DNA of 40,116 nt, taken from Isosphaeraceae bacterium (lineage in GTDB: Bacteria; Planctomycetota; Planctomycetia; Isosphaerales; Isosphaeraceae). The position numbers and the translations under genes were made by a program. This document shows positions 16,186-25,473 of the stretch, in pieces. Below the pieces are notes generated by a model. The model was given only the letters and a program-made list of their open reading frames with translations, did no database searches and was not told where the DNA came from. Positions within the stretch are counted from its first letter, which is position 1, and each line of letters begins with the position of its first letter. Location: the NCBI GenBank assembly GCA_025356435.1, contig JANXSY010000300.1, positions 1-40,116 of the forward strand. The letters run 5' to 3'.

Positions 16186-18708
16186 CTATCGAGCAGGCAT
16201 CGGCTCGGAGATGATATCAGCCGTCCGGCGCGGGCCTGTCTCGGGCGAGGGTGCGGTCGAGGTAGCAGCCGGGGTGTCGTAAAGGCGAAGGTAACGGTAA
16301 TAGACTTCGAGGCTCAGGGTCGCCAGCGCGGTGCAGTAGATTCGCCCGCCGTGGGTGCCATACTGGCTCTCGTCGGGGTCCCAACTCCCGGTCGCGTGGC
16401 CCGTGAGTCGCTGACGGCGGATGATCTGGTCGCGGGCCTGAGCGTTCCATCGGGTCCAGGCGTCGCCGCCTTGCTGATACATGGCGAGAGTGCCGTAGTA
16501 CCAGTAATACAGGTTATATTGCGATACGTCGGGGCCATTGCGAAGCAGATATTCCGCTGCTTCGTCACTGGCCATGCCCGGTCCACCGACACTCAAGAAT
16601 TGGCGGCAGACCCAGGCTTCGGCCGTCATCGTCGGCGTGACTTTCTCCCACGGCTGATAGCGGGCCAGGCCGCTCGACGATCCCGAGGCCACCTTGCCCA
16701 GCCAGGCGAGGACGCCTTGCTTGGTGTTGGCCTGGATCGGGATTCCGTTCTCCTGGGCCGATTTCAAGACCATCACGGCCCAACCCAGGATGCTCGTATC
16801 ACCGACCGGGGCACCGGGCGCGTATCGCCAGGCCATGCGGTCGGTGGCCCGCGACTTTACCAGGAAGGCCACGGCCTTTTCGACCGGTGCGCGAAGCTTG
16901 GGGTCGCCCGTCAGGGCATAGGCTTCGCAGAGGGCGAGGGTCGCCATCGCGTGGCAATACATCCCGACCGCCTGGCTCCGGCCTCGGAGGTCGCCGTCGG
17001 CCTTCTGGGCGAGCCGGAGGTATTCGAGACCTCTGGCGACCGTATCGGCATATTGGCCGTCGGTGTGTGTATAACCCGCGCCGAGGTAAGCGAGGAGGGC
17101 TAACCCGGTCAGCGCGGTATCGGCCTCCCAGTAGTAGCACTCGCCGAAACAGATATCGCCCGGCGGGCAGTGCGAGGTGTAGTCGTCATCCCCTTCAGCG
17201 ACCGTGCCATCCTTGTATTTGGCCGTACCGCCGTCCCATCGGCCATCAGGGTCTTGGTGGCGGCGAAGCCATTCGAGGGCACGCTCGACCGACTGCTCAC
17301 TCTCGCGGGTGGCCCCCGCCCGCTGGGCCACGGCAAACCGATTCGGGTCGAGTCGCGACCGATAGACGAGCGGTACGTCGGCAGGAGGGCGGGTCAACCC
17401 GGTCGCGCCGGCGATCGAGGGAAGTCCCGGAGCACCCGGCGGGGTGACGCGGGGCAGCGGCAGCTCGGGCCGTCGTTCGTTGATCGCCAATGCGGTGACT
17501 TCACGACCCGGCCTCGACTGTTTGCGAACGTCCGAATCGGGCAGGGTCTCTCGGGGGGCGGGCATTGCCGAGAGCTTCGCAGGACCAGGATCGGACGCGG
17601 TCGGTTCGGCGGCGACGGCGGCAGGAGACGCGACCTCCCGGTTGGGATTCGGCGTGATGCCCGGCCCGGGACCGAGCCCCCTCGGCGAGGTCGGCATGAG
17701 AGTCGCCAAGGCCGGGGCGAGCGGCGTCGAGGGCCGTCGCGGTTCAAGAAGCGCGAGGGCCGACGCTCCCGCGCCGGTTGGCTCAGCTCGCCTCGATCGA
17801 GCCCGCAAGTTCACTTCGACGGGCAAGGCGGGACCGGCGGCGGGCTGATCGACGGTCTTCGGACCGACCTTCGAGGAAGGGACTTCGGAAGGATCGAGCA
17901 GGGCGATCGTCGCGGGCGTCGCCACGGACTTAGTGGCCGGAGTCTGCAATGGCCCGCTCATCGCGGGGGCCTCGAGCGCCGGTGTTGCCGAGAGCGCGGG
18001 GGACGGGGCGGTAACTCGGGCCACAGGCTTCGTGGAGACTTCGGCCCCTTGATCGGGACGGACCCGGCCTGCCGATCCCACCGTCTCGGCCGGCGCGGTT
18101 TCGACCGCTTTCGGTCGGTTCGCGGCGATTTCAGTCGGGTCACCGGGCGCAACCGAGGCCGCTGCGATCGGTGTCGGGACAAGGGTCGAGTTGGCCGGGA
18201 CCGTCGGGGCGGGCGGGTTGATTTCGAGCACAACCGCAGTCGGCGGGAGCAACTCCCTCCGAGGCTGGGGCACGTTGGGGAGATTCGCCCGGTCGCTCCC
18301 TTTCGGGATGGGCCGGATCGAAGGATCAGCGAGCCCCGCCGCATCGGCCGCGCGATCCCAGGCGGCGACCGCACGGGCCGGTCGTCCATCCGGCCCCTTG
18401 ACGTCCACACCCTCGGGGGACGAACCATCTTCGGTTGAGGCGAGTTGGACCCGGATCGGGACGACGTCGGCGCTGTCGTCCGCCCGATCGCCGAGGACCG
18501 CCATCACGATCGGAAACGTGCTCCCGTAGAGCACAAGCCCTACGTGGGCGGCGATCGAGAGCACGAGGCACTTTCGCAGGGCGCGGCGAGAACCCCAACT
18601 CGTCCAAGTCATGAGCGCAAGCACGACGACCACCAGGCCGAGGCTGGCCCAGGCACCGAGATCGGCGCGGAGGAGTTGGAGGAACGTTTCGAGGTCGAGA
18701 CCGGTCAT
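16186..18708 (-). CDS. TonB-like membrane N-terminus fused to a terpene-cyclase-fold toroid domain
   Basis: 840 residues. Two hydrophobic helices (about 19-38 and 46-70) contain SIAAHVGLVLYG, which resembles the N-terminal anchors of TonB-like proteins. A very long Pro/Ala/Thr-rich linker (about 80-470) follows. The C-terminal part, about 475-805, is an alpha/alpha-toroid of the prenyltransferase/squalene-oxidase repeat type: a QW-like motif (ALEWLRRHQDPDGRW), TALTGLALLAYLGAGYTH, and further helical repeats. No cyclase DxDD motif in its usual context is seen, so a binding or structural role is more likely than catalysis. A Cys cluster (HCPPGDICFGEC) interrupts the first repeat. An ExbB-like gene lies upstream. 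The ATG at 18708 has only a weak ribosome-binding site. Confidence 0.85.
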   Translation of the reverse strand: MTGLDLETFLQLLRADLGAWASLGLVVVVLALMTWTSWGSRRALRKCLVLSIAAHVGLVLYGSTFPIVMAVLGDRADDSADVVPIRVQLASTEDGSSPEGVDVKGPDGRPARAVAAWDRAADAAGLADPSIRPIPKGSDRANLPNVPQPRRELLPPTAVVLEINPPAPTVPANSTLVPTPIAAASVAPGDPTEIAANRPKAVETAPAETVGSAGRVRPDQGAEVSTKPVARVTAPSPALSATPALEAPAMSGPLQTPATKSVATPATIALLDPSEVPSSKVGPKTVDQPAAGPALPVEVNLRARSRRAEPTGAGASALALLEPRRPSTPLAPALATLMPTSPRGLGPGPGITPNPNREVASPAAVAAEPTASDPGPAKLSAMPAPRETLPDSDVRKQSRPGREVTALAINERRPELPLPRVTPPGAPGLPSIAGATGLTRPPADVPLVYRSRLDPNRFAVAQRAGATRESEQSVERALEWLRRHQDPDGRWDGGTAKYKDGTVAEGDDDYTSHCPPGDICFGECYYWEADTALTGLALLAYLGAGYTHTDGQYADTVARGLEYLRLAQKADGDLRGRSQAVGMYCHAMATLALCEAYALTGDPKLRAPVEKAVAFLVKSRATDRMAWRYAPGAPVGDTSILGWAVMVLKSAQENGIPIQANTKQGVLAWLGKVASGSSSGLARYQPWEKVTPTMTAEAWVCRQFLSVGGPGMASDEAAEYLLRNGPDVSQYNLYYWYYGTLAMYQQGGDAWTRWNAQARDQIIRRQRLTGHATGSWDPDESQYGTHGGRIYCTALATLSLEVYYRYLRLYDTPAATSTAPSPETGPRRTADIISEPMPAR

Positions 18709-19053
18709 GAGAGTGGGCTCGTCAGGACTCGGGAGGATCGACCACAGCTTACGAATTCCGTCGGATTAGGGCCAGACGAAGGCGGAGGATCTGCAGACCG
18801 GACCCGAGGCTTTCTGTGCGTTGGCTTATAACACCTCATGCTCTAGGGTCTGGCAGTCCCAGGTCACGACAGATTTTACGAGAAAAGTAGTCATGGACCT
18901 CGTTATGCCGTGGCCGGGACGACCTGCGTCCTGTCATATGTCTCTCAATAACAATATCTTAGGGCACAATCTTTACGAGAATCAACAAGACCGACGCCCA
19001 CCCTCAACGGGCTGAGTCGGCCTCATCCCAATCAAGCCCTAGCAGCTCCTCCA
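18709..19053. other. Intergenic region (345 bases) before the toroid gene
   Basis: It separates the ExbB-like gene from the toroid gene. No frame looks coding; a 64-residue plus-strand frame at 18821-19015 has no family character. The part at 18860-18990 is AT-richer than the flanks, and the extended -10 element at 18825-18833 suggests the toroid gene is transcribed from here. Confidence 0.4.
18825..18833 (-). promoter_or_regulatory. Extended -10 promoter candidate for the toroid gene
   Basis: On the minus strand TGTTATAAG (18833-18825) fits an extended -10 element (TGnTATAAT) with one mismatch. No good -35 box lies 17 bases upstream. It is about 115 bases from the toroid start codon. Confidence 0.35.
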
Positions 19054-19950
19054 TCAAAGATCATACAGATCATTATCATGTTCCATCGCCCGAGCGATGG
19101 CGTTGGGGATGTCGACTCGCATCTGATGCGGTGTACGTGAGGGTCCGCCAGGCGAGAATCGGCGATGGCCGGGTTCGGGGCTTGGCGTGGCTATGCTTCG
19201 CGCCGACTCGGAGGGAACGGCCAGGCTGATCGCGTCGACCGTTTCGGCACCGAGGCGTTCGAGGCTGCCGACGAGTTTCTCGACCCGGCCCATCAAGCCG
19301 TCGTAGGCGACGAGCGAGAGAATCGCCATCGCCACGCCCGCCGTGACCGGACCGAGCGCGGCGGCGATCGCGGGTGCCCAGGAGGTATCCGGCACGTTCA
19401 GGGCGCGACCGGCTGCGAGCAAGCTGCCGAGAAGGCCGAGCAGGGGGGCCATCGCGGCGATTCGCCGGAGCGTGCCGACGTTGCGACGGAGCCTATCGGC
19501 TTCGACTCGTCCCGCGAGCGTCACCGCGCGTTCGAGGTCGATCGTCGGCCGACCCCACCGCTTGACGGCCGCCAGGGCGACGCGAGAGGCAGGGCTAGGG
19601 TTCAGCTCGCAGAGGTCGAGAATCTTGCCTCGCTCGAGCTTGACGTCTTCCATGCGGTCCTTGAACCGCTTCATGAAGTCGTTCGGCAAGATGCGTCGCC
19701 GACGAAGCCGGGCCATCCGTTCGAGCATCGTAAACAAGCCGAACAGGCCGCAGGCGACCAGGCCGCCGGTCGGGATGCGTTCGGCGGGGGGGGTCGCCCA
19801 GTACCAGGCGACAACTCGCGTCCCGACCCGCTCGGCCTGTTTGAGCAGGCGATCGACCGTCGGGTTCGCGCCGCCGTCGGCCCCGGTGCAGGTGAGGATG
19901 ACTACCGAGAGGGCCAGCCAGGAGGCGGCGCGGAGGGGAGGTCGAGGCAT
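19054..19950 (-). CDS. ExbB/TolQ/MotA-like proton channel protein
   Basis: 298 residues. After a signal-like N-terminus (LALSVVILTCTGADG) there is a membrane helix (GGLVACGLFGLFTMLER), a cytoplasmic helical stretch, then the ExbB-family core: RIAAMAPLLGLLGSLLAAGRAL and IAAALGPVTAGVAMAILSLVAYDGL. This is the proton-channel core that normally energises TonB- or Tol-type partners across the inner membrane. No ExbD/TolR partner gene is in the window. GGAAGGA stands 9 bases before the ATG. It lies 75 bases after the large TPR gene and upstream of the TonB-like toroid protein, which fits a common envelope machine. Confidence 0.88.
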   Translation of the reverse strand: MPRPPLRAASWLALSVVILTCTGADGGANPTVDRLLKQAERVGTRVVAWYWATPPAERIPTGGLVACGLFGLFTMLERMARLRRRRILPNDFMKRFKDRMEDVKLERGKILDLCELNPSPASRVALAAVKRWGRPTIDLERAVTLAGRVEADRLRRNVGTLRRIAAMAPLLGLLGSLLAAGRALNVPDTSWAPAIAAALGPVTAGVAMAILSLVAYDGLMGRVEKLVGSLERLGAETVDAISLAVPSESARSIATPSPEPGHRRFSPGGPSRTPHQMRVDIPNAIARAMEHDNDLYDL

Positions 19951-20025
19951 GGGATGGGGTCCTTCCCGTGGGATCCAAGTCGGGGACCAAATAGCTTGCG
20001 TCGAGGGCTGCTGGACGATCCGCTC

Positions 20026-23000
20026 TCAGCCCCCCGAGTCGGCCCGAGTCACCCCATCGGCCCGTTTCCTCGCGGCGTCGAGTCGCGTCTGGGCCTTGTC
20101 GGCGTTCGGATCGGCGGGGAACTTGGAGCGCAGTCTCTCATAGGTTTCGGCAGCTTCGGTCCATTGGCCCAGTTGTTCGTGAACTTTTCCGGCCTCAAGC
20201 AGGGCACTGGCCTGCCAGGTCGGCACGTCGTAGAGGTAGTCGACCTTGAGGAATTCGGGGAGGGCCTTGCGGTAATCCCTTTGGTGGAAATAGGTTTCGC
20301 CCTTCATGAACTGGGCTTTCGCGGCGAGTTCGCTCCCCTTGCGGGCCTCAATGACCTTGGCATACGCCTCGCGGGCGTCATCGAACCGGGCCAGCCCCTG
20401 GAGCGATCGGCCCCGGGCATAATCGACGTCGGCGGAATGTGGGTCAGGGTTGCCGGCTGGGGAACCTGCGAGATATGCGTCGGTCGCCGCAAGCCCATCC
20501 TTCCACTTTTCAAGCTGTATAAGGGCTTGTGCCCGGCGACGGAGGGCTGTGCGGACGAGTCCGGCCGCGTCGTTCGGCGAGGTCGGTTCGGCAATCAGGA
20601 CGGCAAACCCAGCCTCGGCCTGTTTGGCATCGCCCGCCTGAAACGCCGTCTCGGCCGACCAAAATCGGGCCTCGCGGCGATAGGTACCGTCGGGATAGTC
20701 TTGGGCAAGCCGGGCAAACGTCGCGGCAGCCCCCTTCCAGTCCTTCTGCTCGACCTGCGTCCGGCCCAGCCGATAGAGTGACGACTGCTTGAGGACCGGC
20801 TTCGCGTGCGATCCATCGGCGATGACAGGCGCGACCAGCGGGGCCACCGCGTCAAATCGCTTGGTGGCGAAGGCCGACTCGGCGAGGTTGAACCGGGCAT
20901 CGGCGGCGCGGGGGCTGGCAGGATAGTCCTTGAGCAACCGCTCGAAGACGGCGTCGGCCTCCACGGTCTTCTCGGCGTCGATCAAGGCCCATCCACGCTC
21001 GGCGAGAATCACGTCGGGGGCGTCGGCCTTCGGGTAATCTTTTTCGACCCGGGCGAACGCCTCGGCCGCGTCGGCGGGCCGTTTGGCCTCGACGAGTAGG
21101 CGGGCACGACCGATCGCTGCGGGACCGGCGGCGACGCTTTTAGGGTAGCGAGCAAGGACAGTCTCGAAAGCCGCGAGCGCCGGATCGACCTGCTTGGACG
21201 ACTCCAGGCTTCGGGCGCGGGCGAGCGCTGCGTCGGGGGCGAGCGGGTCGTCGGGGCTGTCTTTCAGCAGAGCGTCGAAGGCGATTGACGCCTCGGATGG
21301 CTTTCCGGAGCCGATCAGAGACCAACCCAGACCCGACCGGGCGTGGGCCTTGACGAGCGGGTCGGCCCCTTCGACGGCCAGCCGGAACAGGCCGGCCGCG
21401 CGGTCGTAATTCTTGGCCGCGAGCGCGGCTTCGGCCAGTCGGAGCCGGGTCGTGGGCAGGGCCTTGCTCTTGGGGAACCGCGTGGCGAGGGCCTCGGTCG
21501 TCTTGAGTGCGTCGTCGGGCCGTCCCAGTTCGAGCTGGGAATGGGCGAGATGGGCGAGCGCGAAGTCGGCCACCTCTCCTTTGGGTTTGCCCGCGAGATA
21601 CTTCTCCAGAGGCGGGATGGCTTCGGAAAACCGGCCCGCCTCGACGAGCCCCTGACCGAGCATGAACTGGGCGTCGGTGGCGGCGGGAGCGGCCGGGGTC
21701 TTGGTCAGCGCGTCGAGCAACTCGTTCGCTTTGGCCGACTGTCCGTCAGCGCGATAGGCCAGGGCCAGATAATAACGGGCGGCCTGCGCCGTAGCCGGAC
21801 TCGGCTTGTCGTCTCCGAGCGCGGCGGTGAGCAGCCGGATCGCCTCCTTGGGATCGGGCTGCGCAAGGGCGACACGGGCCTCGATCAGGTGCGCGTCGGC
21901 CAGGCGGTCGCTCTTGGGGAACCGGGTCGGTAGCATCTGGGCGAGCACCTTCGCACCGGCCAGGTCGCTGACCTCCAGGGCGATCCCTGCGGCTCGAAGC
22001 AAGGCGTCGTCGGCGAGCGGGTCGTCGGAACCGGCTTCGCTCGCCTTGAGGAACCGGGCGCGGGCCTCGTCGAGTTTGCCAGCGGCTTGCATTGCCTCGG
22101 CCGCGTGGTAGCGAAGTAGGGGGCCGGAGGCGGTCCCCGCGAACTTCGAGGCCCCGTCATCAAACGCCGCCAGCGCCTCGGTCGCCTTACCTCGGGCCAT
22201 CAATGACGCCCCGAGGGCATCGGCAGCCCTCGCGGCGAGTCCCGGGGTTGTCGCCTTCGTGAGCGGACGGAGCAACGCTTCCGCCTCTTCGCGACGCTCG
22301 ATCCGCCCAAGAGACTCTGCCCTCTGAAGCTGCGCCTCTGCGACAAGCGGGCTCTTGGGGGTCTTCGTCTCGATCGCAGAGAAGGCTGATGCTGCCTCGG
22401 CGAACCGACCCGCCGCCATCTCGACCCGGCCAATCTCGAATCTCGCCTTGTCAGACCATTCGGCCGCCCCATTCTCAGCCAGTTCGCTCAACAGCTTCAC
22501 GGCAGCTTCGGGCTCTCCCTGCGCAGCGAGCGTCCGACCGAGATTGAGACGGGCACGGTCGGCGAGTCGTCCGCGGGGCTTCTTAATGACATTCTCATAG
22601 GCCTGTCGGGCCTTAGCGAAGTCGTCAAGCCGATAGAGTACGTCGCCGAGGTGCGACCAGGCGGTCTCCTCGTTGCGGTGGCCGGGATTGGCGGCGACGA
22701 ACCGCTCCAGCGAGGCGCGGGCGGCCGGGAGGTCGCCGAGCAGATAGGCTGTCTCACCGACCCGGAACGTCGCCGCAGCGACGTTGGGATGGTTTGCGGG
22801 GGCCACCTTGAGGAACGCTTCAAAATCCTGTCGGGCCTCTTTGTACCGCCCGAGCGAGAGCCGGGCGCTGGCGAGGCCGAACCGGGCGTCCGTCGCGTCC
22901 GGGCCGGGCGGGGCCGCCTTGAGGAAGTTCTGGTATTCCTCGGCCGCGAGGTCATACCGCCGATCTCGGTACAGGCCATTGGCGAAGTTGAGGGCGTCGG

Positions 23001-23130
23001 GGAGACGTCTCGCGCCGGCTTGCGGCTCGGCGGGTGCCTGACCTCGAACCTTGGAGGCCAGCGGCAGAAAAGTGACCACGCCCAAGACGGCGGTCAACAG
23101 CAAGTCTCTAAAGGACATGGAGTAGCGCAC
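20026..23130 (-). CDS. Large periplasmic TPR protein
   Basis: 1034 residues from a GTG at 23130, preferred over the ATG at 23118 because GGGAGA sits 7 bases before the GTG and nothing precedes the ATG. The signal peptide (LLLTAVLGVVTFLPLASKVRG) is followed by many TPR units along the whole length, such as YDLAAEEYQNFLKAAPPG, YKEARQDFEAFLKVAPANHP and FDDAREAYAKVIEARKGS. It resembles the long periplasmic TPR proteins that accompany Tol/Exb or gliding-type systems. No enzyme motif. It is the first gene of the run with ExbB and the toroid protein, and has a promoter candidate at 23253-23282. Confidence 0.9.
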   Translation of the reverse strand: MRYSMSFRDLLLTAVLGVVTFLPLASKVRGQAPAEPQAGARRLPDALNFANGLYRDRRYDLAAEEYQNFLKAAPPGPDATDARFGLASARLSLGRYKEARQDFEAFLKVAPANHPNVAAATFRVGETAYLLGDLPAARASLERFVAANPGHRNEETAWSHLGDVLYRLDDFAKARQAYENVIKKPRGRLADRARLNLGRTLAAQGEPEAAVKLLSELAENGAAEWSDKARFEIGRVEMAAGRFAEAASAFSAIETKTPKSPLVAEAQLQRAESLGRIERREEAEALLRPLTKATTPGLAARAADALGASLMARGKATEALAAFDDGASKFAGTASGPLLRYHAAEAMQAAGKLDEARARFLKASEAGSDDPLADDALLRAAGIALEVSDLAGAKVLAQMLPTRFPKSDRLADAHLIEARVALAQPDPKEAIRLLTAALGDDKPSPATAQAARYYLALAYRADGQSAKANELLDALTKTPAAPAATDAQFMLGQGLVEAGRFSEAIPPLEKYLAGKPKGEVADFALAHLAHSQLELGRPDDALKTTEALATRFPKSKALPTTRLRLAEAALAAKNYDRAAGLFRLAVEGADPLVKAHARSGLGWSLIGSGKPSEASIAFDALLKDSPDDPLAPDAALARARSLESSKQVDPALAAFETVLARYPKSVAAGPAAIGRARLLVEAKRPADAAEAFARVEKDYPKADAPDVILAERGWALIDAEKTVEADAVFERLLKDYPASPRAADARFNLAESAFATKRFDAVAPLVAPVIADGSHAKPVLKQSSLYRLGRTQVEQKDWKGAAATFARLAQDYPDGTYRREARFWSAETAFQAGDAKQAEAGFAVLIAEPTSPNDAAGLVRTALRRRAQALIQLEKWKDGLAATDAYLAGSPAGNPDPHSADVDYARGRSLQGLARFDDAREAYAKVIEARKGSELAAKAQFMKGETYFHQRDYRKALPEFLKVDYLYDVPTWQASALLEAGKVHEQLGQWTEAAETYERLRSKFPADPNADKAQTRLDAARKRADGVTRADSGG

Positions 23131-23252
23131 GGGTCCGTCTCCCTGACTGGACAGTCGGGATGTCAACAGGTCGGCCCCATCGGGCACCGATCGACCGAAG
23201 CGCGCCCGGCGACTCCCTGCCGCCCTGCGCAGCCTCTCCCTCGTCGTCTCAG

Positions 23253-23282
23253 GTTATACCCCGACTCGGCGGATTGGCTCAA
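23253..23282 (-). promoter_or_regulatory. Promoter candidate for the large TPR/ExbB genes
   Basis: Minus strand TTGAGC (23282-23277), an 18-base spacer and TATAAC (23258-23253) give four and five matches to the sigma-70 consensus. The GTG start at 23130 lies about 115 bases downstream. Confidence 0.45.
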
Positions 23283-23336
23283 GCCAAAGCGATATCCGTA
23301 CCGCCTCACTTCGCCAACCTGTCCGATGCAAGTGTT

Positions 23337-23372
23337 AACGAAAACGGACCCGGCGAAGGGTCGCCGGGTCCG
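23337..23372 (-). terminator. Intrinsic terminator for the Gly/Asn-rich protein gene
   Basis: CGGACCCGGCGA (23345-23356) pairs perfectly with TCGCCGGGTCCG (23361-23372) around a four-base loop. On the minus strand the stem is followed by TTTTCGTTAA. It lies about 44 bases beyond the stop at 23416. This is the only classical stem-plus-U-run terminator I found in the window. Confidence 0.85.
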
Positions 23373-23415
23373 CAATCTGTCCTAGGCTCTTATGACTCAG
23401 GAGAAATCCCGGAGT

Positions 23416-25113
23416 TTAACCGGTGAGGCCGGTCCCGTTACTCGAACCGTTCCCGGTGCCCCCGCCGTAGGTTCCACCTCCCGAACGACCGCTACCGAAT
23501 CCGTAGCCCAGACCCGTGCCATTGGATGACCCGGTACCGAATCCAAATCTGAAGCCGTTACCGAAGGCTCGACTGCCCAACGGGACCGTGCCGAGGCTAG
23601 TCCCGCCGTCGCCGAAATTATTCAGCCCGGTCGAGCCTCCCGAACCGCCCGAGCCGAACGTCGTCAGCCCGTTGCCTATGGTGAGCGAGCCGCTGCCGAA
23701 GGTACTGCCGTTCGAGCCGAGCCCGATCCCAAAGCCGGTATTGTTGATCGTGCCGCCGGTGCCACCGCCGAACGTACTGCCGTTCGAGCCGAGCCCGATC
23801 CCGAAACCGGTATTGTTGATCGTGCCGCCCGAGCCGACGCCGTTACCCGCGAAGTTCGTCCCGCCGAAGAAGGAGTTAAATCCCGTCAGGCCGAAGCCGC
23901 TGCTAAAGCCCGACCCTCCACCGAAGCTATTGTTCATGCCGTTTGACGGGCCGCCGCCGATCCCGAAACCACTCCCGGTACTGCCCTGTCCCGTGAAAAA
24001 TCCGTTTGCCCCGACGCTCGGCACGAAGGAGTTGTTGCCGAACTGGTTGAACGACGAGAAGTTGGCGTTCGGACTCTGGTTGAACGCACTGAAACGGCCC
24101 AGGACATCCTGGTAGGTCGTGTTGATCGAGTTGAAGAGGTTGTTGTTAAAACCCTGCGTGCTCAGTCCACTCAGGTCGGTCGGGACCTGCATGGTGGCGA
24201 GCTGAGAGAAGAGTCCGTTGCTGGGGGCGAAGAGGCTTTGGACGACCGACGACTGGAGTGAGCCGAGCCCACCCTTTTGCATCGCGAATGCGGAGGTCAG
24301 GCTGTTCGAGAGGGCGATCGTCGCGTTCCCGAGTTGCTGGTTGTACTGCGAGACGTTCCCCGACAGGTCGAGCGTAGTGCTGGCGTTCGCGGAGGTTCCA
24401 GATCCGATGCCCGTCGGGTTGACGAGCAGGGACTTCATCCTCGCGTTGTTCAGACTGTTGAAGAAGGTCGTGAACGCCTGATTGATCTCGGCAGTAGCCT
24501 GCGCCTGGAGCTTCTGGTGATATTTCTGGCCGGCGGTCAATCTCTTGTGGCTGGCCGGGGTGTTCTGCGAAAGATACTGGCTGTAGAGATCGTAATTGAC
24601 GAGATTGCCAAGGGTCTGGAACGAGCTGGCAGTCGTCCGGGTGGCATTCTGGATGATACTCGCGGCCTGCGAGGCATACTGCGCCACCGTCTGTCCGTTG
24701 GTGCCAACCGGCGTGATCGACTGGAGCTCTTGGACCAGGGTCCCAAGCTTCGTCCCCGAGAGAGGGGCAGTAATATGTCCGACCATCGTGGGGTTCACGC
24801 CCGGCAGTCCTGAGACGATCCCGTCGATCTGCTGGACGAGGGAACCCACCCGATTGGTGATGAATCCTTGGAGGTCGGAATTTGTCGCGCCCGGCGAGGC
24901 GGCGACGGCCGAGAGATAGGCCGATTGCGCCTGCGAATAGTCGAGGGCGAAGGTGGTGAAGGCGGCGTTGATCTCGTTTGAGATCAAGGCGAGATTCTGA
25001 CCCTGGAACGCCGCCACTGCCGGTGCCGTTACATGAGCGTGAGCAGTGCTAAGGACCAAGCGAACTTCGAGGATGTCTGAAAGCGAGGGACGAAACTGAT
25101 GTTGCTTTCTCAT
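23416..25113 (-). CDS. Secreted Gly/Asn-rich protein with planctomycete N-terminal motif
   Basis: 565 residues from the ATG at 25113; the frame is open further upstream but that part is not typical. The N-terminus FRPSLSDILEVRLVLS matches the LExRxLLS-type motif found at the start of many planctomycete extracellular proteins. Two related helical segments follow (EINAAFTTFALDYSQAQSAYL and EINQAFTTFFNSLNNAR), suggesting a duplicated domain. From about residue 330 the sequence becomes Asn/Gln- then Gly/Ser/Asn-rich, ending in low-complexity GTGNGSSNGTGLTG. A cell-surface or matrix role is inferred. It has its own terminator; GGAG lies 10 bases before the start. Confidence 0.82.
   Translation of the reverse strand: MRKQHQFRPSLSDILEVRLVLSTAHAHVTAPAVAAFQGQNLALISNEINAAFTTFALDYSQAQSAYLSAVAASPGATNSDLQGFITNRVGSLVQQIDGIVSGLPGVNPTMVGHITAPLSGTKLGTLVQELQSITPVGTNGQTVAQYASQAASIIQNATRTTASSFQTLGNLVNYDLYSQYLSQNTPASHKRLTAGQKYHQKLQAQATAEINQAFTTFFNSLNNARMKSLLVNPTGIGSGTSANASTTLDLSGNVSQYNQQLGNATIALSNSLTSAFAMQKGGLGSLQSSVVQSLFAPSNGLFSQLATMQVPTDLSGLSTQGFNNNLFNSINTTYQDVLGRFSAFNQSPNANFSSFNQFGNNSFVPSVGANGFFTGQGSTGSGFGIGGGPSNGMNNSFGGGSGFSSGFGLTGFNSFFGGTNFAGNGVGSGGTINNTGFGIGLGSNGSTFGGGTGGTINNTGFGIGLGSNGSTFGSGSLTIGNGLTTFGSGGSGGSTGLNNFGDGGTSLGTVPLGSRAFGNGFRFGFGTGSSNGTGLGYGFGSGRSGGGTYGGGTGNGSSNGTGLTG
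23702..23829 (-). repeat. Two-copy 72-base tandem duplication inside the Gly-rich protein
   Basis: A 56-base block at 23702-23757 recurs at 23774-23829 with two mismatches, a period of 72 bases (24 codons). It encodes the repeated peptide GTINNTGFGIGLGSNGSTFG. Because the period is a multiple of three, copy number can change without breaking the frame, pointing to recent duplication by slippage or recombination. Confidence 0.9.
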
Positions 25114-25473
25114 GTGAGCCCAACTCCGAGAGTGGATGCCACTCAACCTATGCATTCCTTCGCCGAAGGGCGGCCCGGCGAGAAGCTGCGACTGGGGAAT
25201 ACTCTGAACAATGCGACCTTCTGGTGCCCGCGAACCGCTCGGGGGTGAAGATCGCGACCTCCGATGCGTGTCACCCATAAAGCTTGCAAAACGCGAGCCA
25301 ACGCACGCACAAATTGCCATTGTTTTATTCAACGAAGCTCCTAAGTCTCCTTGGCCAACCTCCATCAACGTCGAATATTTCACCCTCCCCACGCGCCTTG
25401 ATTGATCTGGCGAGTTGCCGGGTCTAAGCTGGACGGGTCAAGCTCGGAAGGTTGGATTGACGGAGAGATGGCT
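25114..25473. other. Divergent intergenic region (360 bases)
   Basis: It lies between the Gly-rich protein (minus) and the beta-propeller protein (plus) and must hold promoters for both. I see no convincing box pair, inverted repeat or coding frame, although both neighbouring frames stay open for some distance into it. Confidence 0.4.

Noticed and set aside
17170..18438. A 422-codon plus-strand open frame rich in Arg and Gly
   Set aside because: It is antisense to the Pro/Ala-rich linker of the toroid protein; the composition is what the complement of such a linker gives.
19165..20781. A 538-codon plus-strand open frame
   Set aside because: It is antisense to the ExbB-like and large TPR genes, with no recognisable domain and no ribosome-binding site.
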